Part shown: positions 16,897 to 26,141 of the stretch, piece after piece
Position numbering within the stretch: position 1 is the first letter of the stretch
Layout: the number at the start of each line of letters is the position of its first letter
Source: Microvirga massiliensis
GTDB taxonomy: Bacteria > Pseudomonadota > Alphaproteobacteria > Rhizobiales > Beijerinckiaceae
Reading direction: 5' to 3'
Assembly: GCF_001006805.1 (NCBI RefSeq)
Contig: NZ_LN811350.1
Location: forward strand, 12,373-76,372
DNA: 64,000 nt
Position numbers and translations under genes: made by a program
The notes under the pieces: generated by a model
Databases searched by the model: none
Seen by the model: the letters and a program-made list of their open reading frames with translations, nothing else
Told to the model about the DNA's origin: nothing

Positions 16897-18171
16897 TCAG
16901 GCCAAGCGGAGCTTCGGGGCTGGACGTGTCCCTGCGGATGCCGCCTGGTGGGTCAGGATGAAATCGGCGATACGCGGGGCGACCTCGGCGCGGAATCGGG
17001 AGCCGTTGAAGACGCCGTAATGGCCGACCCTCTCCTGGAGATGGTAGGTCTTCTTGTCCGACGACAGGTTGGGCGTCAGATCGAGCGCCGCCAGCGTCTG
17101 CCCTACCCCGGAGATGTCGTCCTTCTCGCCCTCGACGGCCATGATGGCGCAACGCTGGATCGCACTGAGGTCGACGGGCTTACCGCGATGCATCATCTTG
17201 CCCCGCGGGAGTTCGTGCCGCACGAAGACCTTGTCGACGGTCTCCAGGTAGAACTCGGCCGTGAGATCCATGACGGCGAGATACTCGTCGTAGAACTCCC
17301 GGTGCTTCTCCGCGGAGTCGCCGTCACCTTCCACGAGATGTTTGAACATCTCGTAATGGGCGGAGAGATGGCGATCGATGTTCATCGCCATGAAGCCCGA
17401 AAGCTGCAGGAATCCAGGGTAGACATCGCGCCAGAAGCCCGGATTGCCCGGTGGGACCTTGACGATGCAATGGCGCTCGAACCACTCGATGCCCCGCTTC
17501 TCGGCCAGGGCATTCACCGCGGTGGGCGAGCGCCGCGTGTCGATGGGACCGCCCATCAGCGTCATCGAGAGCGGAACGGCCGGATCCTTCTCGGCCTCCA
17601 TGCGGGCGATCGCAGCAAGGACGGGAACGGACGGCTGGCAGACGGCCATCACGTGAAGATCCGGCCCGAGCTCCCGGAACATGTCGATCAGGTAATCGAT
17701 GTAGTCGTCGAGACCGAACGGCCCGTCGGAAAGGGGAACGTGGCGCGCATCGATCCAGTCGGTGATAAAGACCTGATGATTCGGCAGGAACGTATCCACG
17801 GTTCCCCGGAGCAGGGTCGCATGGTGGCCCGACATCGGCGCGACCATCAGGACCTTCGGCTGGGCCTTGGGCTGGCGAAGGGCGCGCTCGAAGGCGACGA
17901 CGCGGCAGAAAGGGCGCTCCCAGACTACGCGCTCGGAGACCGCTACGCGCTCGCCGTCCACGAGAGTGCTCGTCAGGCCGAATCCGGGCTTGTCGTAGCG
18001 TCGGGTCGTGCGCTCGAACAACTCGCAGGCTGCCGCTACGGTACGGCCGTAACTCGTATGCGTCAGCGGGTTGTAGGGATCCTCAAAGAGGCGCTTCGTA
18101 CCCTCGCTCGCGGCCCGAGCCGGGCTGAGGAGCAGGTGTGCAGCTTCGTACCAGTAGTAGGTGAGGTTCAT
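16897..18171 (-). CDS. phaZ: Intracellular polyhydroxyalkanoate depolymerase
   Basis: 424 residues from the ATG at 18171 (AGGGG six bases upstream). It is an alpha/beta hydrolase with the intracellular PhaZ signature: nucleophile Cys178 in AVCQPSVP, acid Asp351 in EGEKDDISG and base His384 in GHYGVFNG. The N-terminus MNLTYYWYEAAHLLLSPARA is characteristic. It releases hydroxybutyrate from native storage granules in the cytoplasm, feeding carbon during starvation. It is divergent from regB. An inverted repeat and a CtrA-like half-match lie in the shared upstream region. Confidence 0.93.
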   Translation of the reverse strand: MNLTYYWYEAAHLLLSPARAASEGTKRLFEDPYNPLTHTSYGRTVAAACELFERTTRRYDKPGFGLTSTLVDGERVAVSERVVWERPFCRVVAFERALRQPKAQPKVLMVAPMSGHHATLLRGTVDTFLPNHQVFITDWIDARHVPLSDGPFGLDDYIDYLIDMFRELGPDLHVMAVCQPSVPVLAAIARMEAEKDPAVPLSMTLMGGPIDTRRSPTAVNALAEKRGIEWFERHCIVKVPPGNPGFWRDVYPGFLQLSGFMAMNIDRHLSAHYEMFKHLVEGDGDSAEKHREFYDEYLAVMDLTAEFYLETVDKVFVRHELPRGKMMHRGKPVDLSAIQRCAIMAVEGEKDDISGVGQTLAALDLTPNLSSDKKTYHLQERVGHYGVFNGSRFRAEVAPRIADFILTHQAASAGTRPAPKLRLA

Positions 18172-18239
18172 TTCTACCCCTGAGCAGCGGAGCTCCATTC
18201 TGTCGCAGATGCGAGCCGAGTGGCGTCTCAACCGGTCTC

Positions 18240-18256
18240 TGGAACGTAAAGTTCCA
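18240..18256. promoter_or_regulatory. Inverted repeat in the phaZ/regB divergent region
   Basis: TGGAAC-GTAAA-GTTCCA is a perfect six-base inverted repeat with a five-base spacer, of operator size. TTCCATTCTG-like text occurs twice (near 18193 and 18252). A one-mismatch CtrA box (TTAA-N7-TTAG) follows at 18284-18298. The 365 bp region otherwise shows no gene. The bound protein is unknown. Confidence 0.35.
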
Positions 18257-18536
18257 TTCTGAGGAATTCAATCAACGCAAAGGTTAATAGGCCGTTAGCA
18301 TCGGAGTGTGATCTTTTTGCCTCTGTGGGGCACCGGCAGAGGTGGAGTCTATCCCAGCGGGATGGGACAGTGGTGCAGATGTCATCGAAAGCGGGCCCCG
18401 GCCTCCTCGACCATGCTCGAATGGCCGGGTACGCCGGTTTCGTTGGACGGATCGGCCGGTAGCCCTATCATCCGCCCGGATGAGCCCGTTCCGCGGCCCC
18501 TGCCCTTGGGCGCGGGAGCTGGTGATTTCCTCTCGA

Positions 18537-19925
18537 ATGGATCGATCGGCAGCCGGCATGGTGGAAATCAGGCCATCGGATCTAGCCCGCGATGCGAGGC
18601 GGCTACGCCTCGACACGCTCGTGCGGCTGCGATGGCTGGCGATCATCGGTCAATCCGCAGCGGTGGGCGGCGTGCAATTCGGGCTAGGCTTTGCCCTGCC
18701 CTTCGGCCTCTGCTTTGCCGTGATTGCCGCATCGGCGCTGCTGAACCTCGTCCTCCGGATCCAGTTTCCGGCCAGCCACCGGCTCGGCGAGAACGTGGCG
18801 ACCTTGCTCCTCGGCTTCGACATTCTCCAGTTGGCCGCTCTCCTGTATCTCACTGGCGGCCTGCAGAACCCGTTCTCGATGCTGTTCCTGGCGCCGGTCC
18901 TGATCTCCGCGACCGCCCTGCCTCCCGAACGGACGTTGGGGCTCGGGATCCTGGCGATCGGCTGTGCGACCCTGCTCGCTCTCGTCCACGAGCCTCTGCC
19001 CTGGGCTCGGGGCGAGCGCCTGACCATGCCGTTCCTCTACGTGACGGGCATCTGGACGGCTATCCTGCTCGGGGTAGTCTTCACGGGTATCTATGCCTGG
19101 AGGGTTGCCGAGGAGGCCCGACTGCTCGCCCAGGCCCTGGCCGCGACGGAGCTCGTGCTCGCCCGCGAACAGCATCTCAGCCAGCTCGACGGCCTCGCGG
19201 CGGCAGCCGCGCACGAACTCGGGACCCCGCTCGCGACGATCACCCTCGTCGCAAAAGAGCTCGATCACACTCTTCCCAAAGAGGGCCCCGTCGCGGAGGA
19301 CATCAAGCTCCTGCGAGAGCAGGTGGAGCGCTGCCGGAACATCCTGACGAAGCTCACGTCTCTCGGGCAGGATCCTTCCGCATTCCTCGAGACCGTGCCG
19401 CTGTCGGTCCTGATCGAGGACATCGTCGCTCCGAACCGATCCCTCGACACGGCTATCGAGATCCGAAGAGAGGGCCTCGGCCCGGAGCCCCTGTGCCGCC
19501 GCAACCCGGGCGTCGTGTTTGGACTCTCCAACATCCTCGACAATGCGGTAGATTTCGCCTCGAGCTCGGTGGTCGTCGAGGCGTACTGGAATGCCGAAGA
19601 GGTGCGGATCGAGATCAGCGACGACGGCCCCGGCTATGCCCCAGAGGTGCTGCTGCGGGTCGGCGAGCCCTATGTCACGACCCGCTCGGCCGTCCTGCGC
19701 ACCGAGGAGGGCGGCGGGTCCGGGCTCGGTCTCGGGCTGTTCATCGCCAAGACCTTGCTCGAACGGTCCGGCGCGCAGCTCCTCCTCACGAACGCGGCGC
19801 CCCCCGTAACCGGAGCGCAGGCGCGGATCGTTTGGACGCGTCAAGCGTTTGAACGGGGAGCAGCATCGCGGTCGCAGGGGGTCTCCGGCGGCCCCGTGAA
19901 TCAGGGCGAAACCCTTCCTATATGA
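18537..19925 (+). CDS. regB: Redox sensor histidine kinase RegB/PrrB/ActS
   Basis: 462 residues from the ATG at 18537; an in-frame ATG at 18558 is also possible. Six membrane helices occupy residues 30-190, including the quinone-site loop GGLQNPFSM (107-115). The H-box is HELGTP with His226. The redox-active cysteine of the family is present as Cys266 in EQVERCRNIL. ATPase boxes DNAVDFA, DDGPGYAP and GSGLGLGLFIAK follow. It senses quinone and thiol redox state and phosphorylates RegA, controlling respiration, carbon and nitrogen fixation genes. regA follows after 92 bp. Confidence 0.95.
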   Translation: MDRSAAGMVEIRPSDLARDARRLRLDTLVRLRWLAIIGQSAAVGGVQFGLGFALPFGLCFAVIAASALLNLVLRIQFPASHRLGENVATLLLGFDILQLAALLYLTGGLQNPFSMLFLAPVLISATALPPERTLGLGILAIGCATLLALVHEPLPWARGERLTMPFLYVTGIWTAILLGVVFTGIYAWRVAEEARLLAQALAATELVLAREQHLSQLDGLAAAAAHELGTPLATITLVAKELDHTLPKEGPVAEDIKLLREQVERCRNILTKLTSLGQDPSAFLETVPLSVLIEDIVAPNRSLDTAIEIRREGLGPEPLCRRNPGVVFGLSNILDNAVDFASSSVVVEAYWNAEEVRIEISDDGPGYAPEVLLRVGEPYVTTRSAVLRTEEGGGSGLGLGLFIAKTLLERSGAQLLLTNAAPPVTGAQARIVWTRQAFERGAASRSQGVSGGPVNQGETLPI

Positions 19926-20017
19926 GGGTTGAGCCCTTTAGGCCCTGCAAAGGGGCCCGCATCTGGTTCTGGAGGGCGGACTCAAGGAGCACAGCGTTGA
20001 GCCAGGGAGACGTATCG

Positions 20018-20575
20018 ATGGTTGACGCGCCGATGCCTTTAGAGGCGCGCGCCGACAAGAGCCTGCTGATCGTCGATGACGATCGTCCTTTCTCCACCCG
20101 TCTCGCACGAGCCATGGAGGGCCGAGGTTATGTGGTCCGCGTCGCCGAGAGCGTCGCCGACGGGATCTCGGCGATCGAGAGCGAGCCACCGGCCTTCGCG
20201 GTGATCGACATGCGACTCGGGGACGGCAATGGGCTCGACGTGATCGAGCGCCTGAAGGAGCGCCGGCCCGATGCGAGAGGGGTGATCCTCACGGGCTACG
20301 GCAATATCGCAACCGCCGTGACGGCCGTGAAGCTGGGCGCCTTCGACTATCTCGCGAAGCCCGCCGACGCCGACGAGATCCACGCAGCCCTCATGGCCGG
20401 GCCGGACGAGCGGGCGGTCCCGCCGGAGAATCCGATGTCCGCCGACCGGGTGAGGTGGGAGCACATCCAGCGCGTCTACGAACTCTGCGGCCGCAACGTC
20501 TCCGAGACCGCCCGTCGCCTCAACATGCACCGCCGTACGCTCCAGCGCATTCTGGCGAAGCGCGCGCCCCGCTGA
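20018..20575 (+). CDS. regA: Response regulator RegA/PrrA/ActR
   Basis: 185 residues, the normal length. The ATG at 20018 has AGGGAG eight bases upstream; a TTG at 19997 with AAGGAG is a rival start adding seven residues. The receiver holds the acidic pair in VDDD, phospho-Asp64 in VIDMRLGDG and Lys in LAKPAD. The C-terminal Fis-type helix-turn-helix CGRNVSETARRLNMHRRTLQ is almost invariant in this family. It binds DNA and regulates redox-responsive genes. It is the partner of the adjacent regB. Confidence 0.96.
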   Translation: MVDAPMPLEARADKSLLIVDDDRPFSTRLARAMEGRGYVVRVAESVADGISAIESEPPAFAVIDMRLGDGNGLDVIERLKERRPDARGVILTGYGNIATAVTAVKLGAFDYLAKPADADEIHAALMAGPDERAVPPENPMSADRVRWEHIQRVYELCGRNVSETARRLNMHRRTLQRILAKRAPR

Positions 20576-20619
20576 CGAGGCGCGCACCGGCTCCTCGTCT
20601 TCCGCCCCGCGGGAGACGC

Positions 20620-21096
20620 TCAGATCGTGCTCAGCCGAGCCTGCGGATCGGCGAGCGCATGCAGCGTTCCGGCAGCGAGACGCGCAAAACTCAAGGTGAC
20701 GGCCTTTCGCCGTGCGCCGGACAGAGGATGACGTTGGGCTTCCCGGAGAATGGCCGCGTCGAAGGCATCGGCAACGATCAGGCCCCGATCATCGGGCATG
20801 ATGTCGAGCGGTAGTCCCTCGGGTACCGCGAAATAGAACGCATCACAGAAGCATTCGTAATCCGGCCATTTCCGGTCGGCGCGGAAATCCGCGACGCTCG
20901 ACTTGATCTCGATGATCGTCAATTGCCCCTGTGGCGAGAGGGCGATCACATCCGCCCGGCGCCCATTGGCCAGGGTGAACTCGGGAAGCGTCACGTGGCC
21001 GAGGCGCGCAAAGAGGCGGCGGACGCCCCGCTGAATTGCGGCCGCCGTGGGCGATTGACGGCCGTCTACGGGCAGAACGATAGCAGAATCAGCCAT
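20620..21096 (-). CDS. mmcB: MmcB family DNA repair protein
   Basis: 158 residues from the ATG at 21096. The fold is of the restriction-endonuclease type, as seen in GRRADVIALSPQGQLTIIEIKSSVADFRADRKWPDY, with the acidic/lysine core D...EIKSS. MmcB belongs to a damage-induced set in Caulobacter and related bacteria and has been linked to mutagenesis/repair functions. It converges on regA with a 44 bp gap. No LexA box was recognised upstream. Confidence 0.88.
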   Translation of the reverse strand: MADSAIVLPVDGRQSPTAAAIQRGVRRLFARLGHVTLPEFTLANGRRADVIALSPQGQLTIIEIKSSVADFRADRKWPDYECFCDAFYFAVPEGLPLDIMPDDRGLIVADAFDAAILREAQRHPLSGARRKAVTLSFARLAAGTLHALADPQARLSTI

Positions 21097-21167
21097 GGCG
21101 CGAGACTCGCGCCTCTGCGGCCGGGCCGCAATGGCGGGATTGTCGCGCGCTCCGCAAAGGTCAACGG

Positions 21168-22784
21168 TCACGACGCCCTTGCATCCTCCAGGACAATGGC
21201 AGCGCCCTTCTCGGCGATCATGACGGTCGGGGAATTGGTATTGCCCGACGTGATCCGCGGCATCGCCGACGCATCGATGACCCGCAGCCGGCCAATGCCG
21301 CGCACGCGCAGCCGCTCATCCAGCACGGCCATCGGATCGGAGGAGACGCCCATCTTCGCAGTGCCGACCGGATGGAAAATGGTGGTGCCGAGATCGCCGG
21401 CCGCTTGAACGAGGTCGTCGTCTCGCGTGAGATGGGCGCCGGGCCGGTACTCCTCCGGTCGATAGCGAGCCAGAGGAGCCTGGGCAACGATCCGCCTCGT
21501 GATTCGCAAGGCATCGACCGCGACTCGCCTGTCCTCGTCGGTCGACAGGTAGTTCGGCCGGATCGATGGTGGCGCAAGCGGATCCGGCTTCACGATATGG
21601 ATGCTGCCGCGGCTCGACGGGCGCAGGTTGCAGACGCTCGCCGTGAAGGCACCGAACGGGTGCATGCCCTCGCCCCATTTGTCGAGCGAGAGCGGCTGGA
21701 AATGGAATTCGAGATTGGCCGTCGCGTAATCGGGCGACGAGCGCGTGAAGGCGCCGAGTTGCGAAGGCGCCATCGTGAGCGGGCCTCTGCGGAGCAACGC
21801 ATATTCGAGCCCCATCTGCGCGCGCCGCCAGAGCTTCGCATAATCGGTGTTGAGGGTTCTGACATCATGGACCCGGTAGACCGGACGGATCTGCAGGTGA
21901 TCCTGCAGGTTCTCGCCGACCCCCGGGAGGTCATGGGCGACCTCGATTCCGAGCTTCGAAAGTCTCGCGGGAGCACCGATCCCGGACCGTTCGAGAATCG
22001 TCGGCGAGGCGACCGCACCTGCCGTCAGGATCACTTCGCCCGAGGCGCGTGCCAGAAACCGCTCGCCTCCCCGGGAGAAGACCACCCCTTTGGCCTCGCG
22101 CCCCTCGAGCGAGACCGTCTCGACGTGAATGCCGGTTTCGAGGCGCAGATTGGGTCGCGACAACGCCGGCTTGAGGAAACCGCGCGCCGCACTCCACCGG
22201 CGGCCGCGCCGCTGGTTGACCTGGAAATACGAGGTGCCCTCGTTGTCGCCGGTGTTGAAGTCATCGATCTTTGGGATGCCGGCCGCCGCGGCCGCCTCCC
22301 GGATCGCATCGAGAATGTCCCAGCGGATCCGGGGATGCTCGACCCGCCATTCACCGCCGCTGCGATGGAGATCATTCGGCGGGGATTCGTGATCCTCGTG
22401 CTTGAGGAAGAAGGGCAACACGTCGTCCCAGCCCCAGCCCTGAAGTCCGAGTTGGCGCCAGCCGTCGTAATCGGCCGCCTGGCCGCGCATGTAGATCATC
22501 GCGTTGATGGCGGATGACCCGCCGATCACCTTTCCGCGCGGATAGGCGAGCGCGCGGTCGTTGAGCCCAGGCTCGGCCTCGGTGGTGAACATCCAGTCGG
22601 CACGGGGATTGCCGATCGCGAAGAGATATCCGACCGGGATGTGGAACCAGATCCAGCGGTCCAGCCCTCCGGCCTCCAGGACCAGCACCCGATGGCGCGG
22701 ATCGGCGGACAGCCGGTTGGCGAGCACGCAGCCCGCCGAGCCCGCGCCGACGACGATGTAATCGTAAATCCCGAAATCCTGCAT
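21168..22784 (-). CDS. GMC family flavin oxidoreductase (choline/alcohol dehydrogenase-like)
   Basis: 538 residues; ATG at 22784 with GAGGAG five bases upstream. The N-terminal FAD fold shows DYIVVGAGSAGCVLANRLS and, further on, RGKVIGGSSAINAMIYMRG. The C-terminal part has the catalytic histidine motif HPVGTAKMG and the closing GNTNSPTVMIAEKGA. It oxidises an alcohol or polyol with FAD; the choline dehydrogenase annotation common for such proteins is not justified by sequence alone. There is no signal peptide. No electron acceptor gene or transporter lies beside it. Confidence 0.9.
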   Translation of the reverse strand: MQDFGIYDYIVVGAGSAGCVLANRLSADPRHRVLVLEAGGLDRWIWFHIPVGYLFAIGNPRADWMFTTEAEPGLNDRALAYPRGKVIGGSSAINAMIYMRGQAADYDGWRQLGLQGWGWDDVLPFFLKHEDHESPPNDLHRSGGEWRVEHPRIRWDILDAIREAAAAAGIPKIDDFNTGDNEGTSYFQVNQRRGRRWSAARGFLKPALSRPNLRLETGIHVETVSLEGREAKGVVFSRGGERFLARASGEVILTAGAVASPTILERSGIGAPARLSKLGIEVAHDLPGVGENLQDHLQIRPVYRVHDVRTLNTDYAKLWRRAQMGLEYALLRRGPLTMAPSQLGAFTRSSPDYATANLEFHFQPLSLDKWGEGMHPFGAFTASVCNLRPSSRGSIHIVKPDPLAPPSIRPNYLSTDEDRRVAVDALRITRRIVAQAPLARYRPEEYRPGAHLTRDDDLVQAAGDLGTTIFHPVGTAKMGVSSDPMAVLDERLRVRGIGRLRVIDASAMPRITSGNTNSPTVMIAEKGAAIVLEDARAS

Positions 22785-22980
22785 GTCGCTCCTCGCTGGC
22801 TCCCACGATAGCGCGGGAGGAGCGCAATGAGCGAGCCGCAGTGGCGCACCACGGCTTTGCGCTCCGGCGAGGATGCCTGAGGGCGCACACTTGCAGGGAA
22901 GTGCACGAGATCCGGGACGATCACCGTGCCGGGGCCCGCGTCCAAAGTCGGCTGACCAGCCCCTGCCGTATCGAGGGCCG

Positions 22981-23550
22981 TCAATGCAGCATGAGCGTGC
23001 GGGGGCTCAGATCGTCGATCATTTCCCTGAGACCTTCCAGGTGCGGATTGAGCGAGAGCGCGATCTGGAACGCCGCCCGGGCCTCGTTGAGATGCCCGTG
23101 CCGGAGGCAGATCTGTCCAAAACCCGAAACCGCTCCGAAATGGCGCGGCTCGAGTTCGAGAGTCTTCATGATGTCTCGCGTGGCATCCGCATCGCGGTTC
23201 TCCACGAAGGCCAGGGTCGCACGCTTGTTCCAGGCTTCCGCCCAGTCGGGGTAGCGCAGGACCAGCTCATCGAGGAGCGGGCGGGCCTCGCCGAGCGCGC
23301 CGTCTGCCAGCGCCTCGACCGCAGCGCCCATGCTCTCTTCGGCCTCACGATCCTCGTGCGAGATCCAGATCGCCCAGATGAGCTCCTCGATCTCGTCCGC
23401 CGCCTGCTTCGTCCGAGGGGCTGCCAGCGCCCGGAAAAGGCCATCGAGCCGGCGCGGCAGGCTCGAGGCCGGGCGACGCCCGGAAAGATCGAGGATGAGC
23501 TGGAAGGCGCAATCGATCGGCGGTCGGAACAATGCTTCTTTGCCAAGCAT
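22981..23550 (-). CDS. Tetratricopeptide-repeat protein
   Basis: 189 residues from the ATG at 23550 (GGAG eight bases upstream; a GTG three codons earlier is an alternative). The C-terminal two thirds is built of helical pairs of TPR type: ALGEARPLLDELVLRYPDWAEAWNKRATLAFVENRD, then TLELEPRHFGAVSGFGQICLRHGHLNEARAAFQIALSLNP. The N-terminus has no clear signal peptide. It probably mediates protein contacts; partners are unknown. It stands alone between the GMC gene and a divergent hydrolase gene. Confidence 0.8.
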   Translation of the reverse strand: MLGKEALFRPPIDCAFQLILDLSGRRPASSLPRRLDGLFRALAAPRTKQAADEIEELIWAIWISHEDREAEESMGAAVEALADGALGEARPLLDELVLRYPDWAEAWNKRATLAFVENRDADATRDIMKTLELEPRHFGAVSGFGQICLRHGHLNEARAAFQIALSLNPHLEGLREMIDDLSPRTLMLH

Positions 23551-23799
23551 CCGTTGCACTCCGGCAGGCCCTGGCCTCGGAGAGGCTCACGCAACGGAAC
23601 CTAGAGCATGCCTTTGGGAAGGGGATGTTGATCCGGGCCGAATTTCGGCCGGCGGCAGGCGGATCCGAGCGTATGCAGCCTGGAAAGACCGTGCTCGCAG
23701 CGAACAAGATTGTCTGCCGCGTCGCCCGGAGGACTGTTCCTCCCAGCCGCGCTTGGTTAACGTTGCCTGTCGGACTGTCGAATTGGACCGGACGGAACG
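23551..23799. other. Divergent upstream region of the TPR and hydrolase genes
   Basis: About 250 bp (425 bp if the small frame at 23800-23979 is not a gene). No repeat, operator or RNA was recognised. Both flanking transcription units point outward, so promoters should be here. Confidence 0.4.
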
Positions 23800-23979
23800 A
23801 TGGGACGCGATCTCCTGCCTCTTTCCCCTGATAGTCTGGCGACGGCCGCTGCACTCCTCCTGCTGCCGCTCGGCCCGTCTCTCCTCGCCACAACGGTGAC
23901 CAGCTCGGCGTCCGTCGCCCCTCGTTGCGCCCGCTCGGCGCGGGCTCTCGTGCCGAGCCGGGAACTGGAGGAGGCATGA
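23800..23979 (+). CDS. Possible small leader/membrane peptide coupled to the hydrolase gene
   Basis: A 59-codon frame opens with ATG at 23800 and carries one hydrophobic segment (LATAAALLLLPLGPSLLA), ending with a TGA that overlaps the next ATG as ATGA. Such overlap suggests translational coupling with the downstream hydrolase. The ribosome site is weak and I recognise no family, so it may be only chance coding in a GC-rich leader. Confidence 0.25.
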   Translation: MGRDLLPLSPDSLATAAALLLLPLGPSLLATTVTSSASVAPRCARSARALVPSRELEEA

Positions 23980-24977
23980 CCCGGTTTGCCGAGAGGGTGC
24001 TCCGTGATGGGTGTGCCAGCGCACATGCGCTGGCTGACGATTCGGGTCAGAGTGCGCCGATGGCGGTGTGTGCGTTAACCCATGATAACGCGCTGCGAGT
24101 GCGCTTCTGGGGAACTCGGGGGTCTACTCCTGTTTCCGGACCCGAATTCCTGCGGTTCGGGGGCAATACCCCTTGCGTGGAGATCCGTTGCGGGAAACGG
24201 CTGTTCGTCGTCGATGCCGGGACCGGACTCCCCTTCTTCGGGGCTTCCCCGGAGGCCGAACTCCCTTCCGAAATCGACATTCTGCTCAGTCATTTCCACC
24301 TCGACCACATCGGCGGGCTACCGTTCTTCAAGCCCGCGATCCTGGATCCGGGATGCACCATCCACACTTGGACCGGCCACCTCGACGGAGGGGATGCCAG
24401 GGATCCTCTGGACCGGGTGTTCTCGCCACCCACCTTCCCGCTCCAGCTCGATTCCCTGCCGGCCCGCTTCGTCCACCACGGCTTCAAGGCCGGAGAGCCG
24501 CTCACCTTCCGTGACGGCATGGTCGTTCGTACCCACCCTCTCAACCACCCGGGTGGAGCGACGGCGTACCGCTTCGATCACGGAGGGCGGGCGGTCTGCT
24601 ACGTGAGCGACCTCGAGCACAGGGACCCATGGCCGGATCCCGGCCTCGCAGCCTTCGTGCAAGATGCGGATCTCGTCATCTACGACGGCATGTTCTCCTC
24701 GCAGGAATACCAGCCGTGCCAGGGCTGGGGCCACTCGACCTGGGAAAAGGGGGTCGAGCTGTGCCAAGCCGCCGGCGTGAAGGCGCTTGCCATTTTCCAT
24801 CTCTATCCCGGGCACGATGACGATTTGCTGCTGGCCCGGGAGGCGGAAATCCAGAAGGTGATGCCGAGCGCCTTCATCCCGTGCGACCGGCAGGCCGTCG
24901 CCTATCACCCGATCTGCATGCGCGACTCGGATTCCCTTGCGGACGCAACGGGCCGCCTTAAGGTGGCGAACGGATAG
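23976..24977 (+). CDS. Metallo-beta-lactamase-fold hydrolase
   Basis: 333 residues from the ATG at 23976 (GGAGG four bases upstream); ATG 24060 would trim to the conserved start VRFWGTRGS. The domain has the metal motif SHFHLDHIGG, then LNHPGG, YVSDLEH and HLYPGHDD, placing it with the RNase Z/phosphodiesterase-like branch (WGTRGSTPV near the start). It probably hydrolyses a phosphodiester or cyclic nucleotide, but the substrate is not set by sequence. The protein is cytoplasmic. A glycosyltransferase gene follows 70 bp downstream. Confidence 0.85.
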   Translation: MTRFAERVLRDGCASAHALADDSGQSAPMAVCALTHDNALRVRFWGTRGSTPVSGPEFLRFGGNTPCVEIRCGKRLFVVDAGTGLPFFGASPEAELPSEIDILLSHFHLDHIGGLPFFKPAILDPGCTIHTWTGHLDGGDARDPLDRVFSPPTFPLQLDSLPARFVHHGFKAGEPLTFRDGMVVRTHPLNHPGGATAYRFDHGGRAVCYVSDLEHRDPWPDPGLAAFVQDADLVIYDGMFSSQEYQPCQGWGHSTWEKGVELCQAAGVKALAIFHLYPGHDDDLLLAREAEIQKVMPSAFIPCDRQAVAYHPICMRDSDSLADATGRLKVANG

Positions 24978-25047
24978 CTGCCACCCAAACCGATTTCATG
25001 CCTGATTCGTGCTTCGGCCGGATTCTCCGGCCCTCCTGCGCCTGCCG

Positions 25048-26058
25048 ATGCCGGAGCTGATCTATCCGGCCGTCGCGGCGGTCAGCGCGGGACTCTGTGC
25101 CCTTCTCATCATCGCGCTTCATCCATTGCTGGTGCGCTATGCGATGGCACGCCCGAATGCACGATCGAGCCATCGTGTTCCGACGCCGCAGGGTGGCGGG
25201 CTGGCGGTCATTGCGGCGACCTTCTTCGTCGCCGGAGCGATCCTGGTCGGGACGGGTCAAGGGCTTGCTGGGCCCGCGAGCGTTGCCGCGGCCGGCGCCC
25301 TCCTCGCTCTCCTCGGAGCGGTCGACGACATCAAGCCGCTCCCGGCAGTGCCGCGGCTTCTCGTTCAGTTCTTTGCGGTCACTACGGTCGTCGTCGCCTC
25401 GGAGGTGCAGATCTTTCCCGAGGCGGTTCCCTCAAGTGTCGAGCGGGCGATTCTCGTTTTTGCAGGCGTCTGGTTCGTGAACCTCGTCAACTTCATGGAC
25501 GGCATCGACTGGATTACGGTCGCCGAGGTGGTGCCGATCACGGCCTTCCTGGCCTGTCTCGGAGTTGTCGGCCTCGTGCCTCCAGTTCCGGCGATCGCCG
25601 CAGCTTCGCTATGCGGCGCGATGCTCGGCTTTGCGCCGTTCAACCGGCCGGTCGCGCGGCTCTTTCTCGGGGATGTTGGCTCTCTTCCGATCGGCCTGAT
25701 CCTGGGATGGCTGTTGCTCGAGCTCGCCACCACCGGCGCCATCGTCGCCGCTATCCTTCTCCCTCTCTATTATCTGGCGGACGCCACGATCACGCTCCTG
25801 AGGCGCCTCGTCGCCGGCGAACGGATCTGGGAGGCGCACCGCACGCACTTCTATCAGCGCGCCTCGGACCATGGCTTCTCGATGCTCGCGGTGAGTGGGC
25901 GGGTCTTTGGGTTGAACATCGTCCTCGCGGTCCTCGCGGGAGTGACGATCCTGTGGCCGCAACCGGCCGTCCAGATGCTCGCCCTGGCAGCCGGGGTCGT
26001 TGCTGTGACGCTTCAGCTGCGCCGCTTTGCCGGGTACGGAGGGATGGTGTGGGGATGA
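25048..26058 (+). CDS. MraY/WecA-type glycosyltransferase (sugar-1-phosphate to polyprenyl phosphate)
   Basis: 336 residues from the ATG at 25048. About ten membrane helices and all the family loops are seen: GAVDDIKPLP (the Asp-Asp motif), NLVNFMDGIDWI, LFLGDVGSLPIG and the terminal HRTHFYQR. It transfers a sugar phosphate from a UDP-sugar to undecaprenyl phosphate at the inner membrane, starting a surface polysaccharide. WecA or WbpL types fit best because MraY-specific text is absent. It precedes an epimerase (26142) and opposes a 4,6-dehydratase (28974-26992), both for the same kind of pathway. Confidence 0.9.
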   Translation: MPELIYPAVAAVSAGLCALLIIALHPLLVRYAMARPNARSSHRVPTPQGGGLAVIAATFFVAGAILVGTGQGLAGPASVAAAGALLALLGAVDDIKPLPAVPRLLVQFFAVTTVVVASEVQIFPEAVPSSVERAILVFAGVWFVNLVNFMDGIDWITVAEVVPITAFLACLGVVGLVPPVPAIAAASLCGAMLGFAPFNRPVARLFLGDVGSLPIGLILGWLLLELATTGAIVAAILLPLYYLADATITLLRRLVAGERIWEAHRTHFYQRASDHGFSMLAVSGRVFGLNIVLAVLAGVTILWPQPAVQMLALAAGVVAVTLQLRRFAGYGGMVWG

Positions 26059-26141
26059 AACCTGCCCTTGCCCTGCTCTCCAGTGCGACAGGCAGCGCCT
26101 TCGCGACGGCGCTGCGCCGGTTTTGACAGCATGGTGTTTGC

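Noticed and set aside
20562..20585. GCGCGCC/GGCGCGC inverted repeat at the regA stop as a terminator
   Set aside because: There is no T-run and the arms are simple GC text that arises easily in this DNA.
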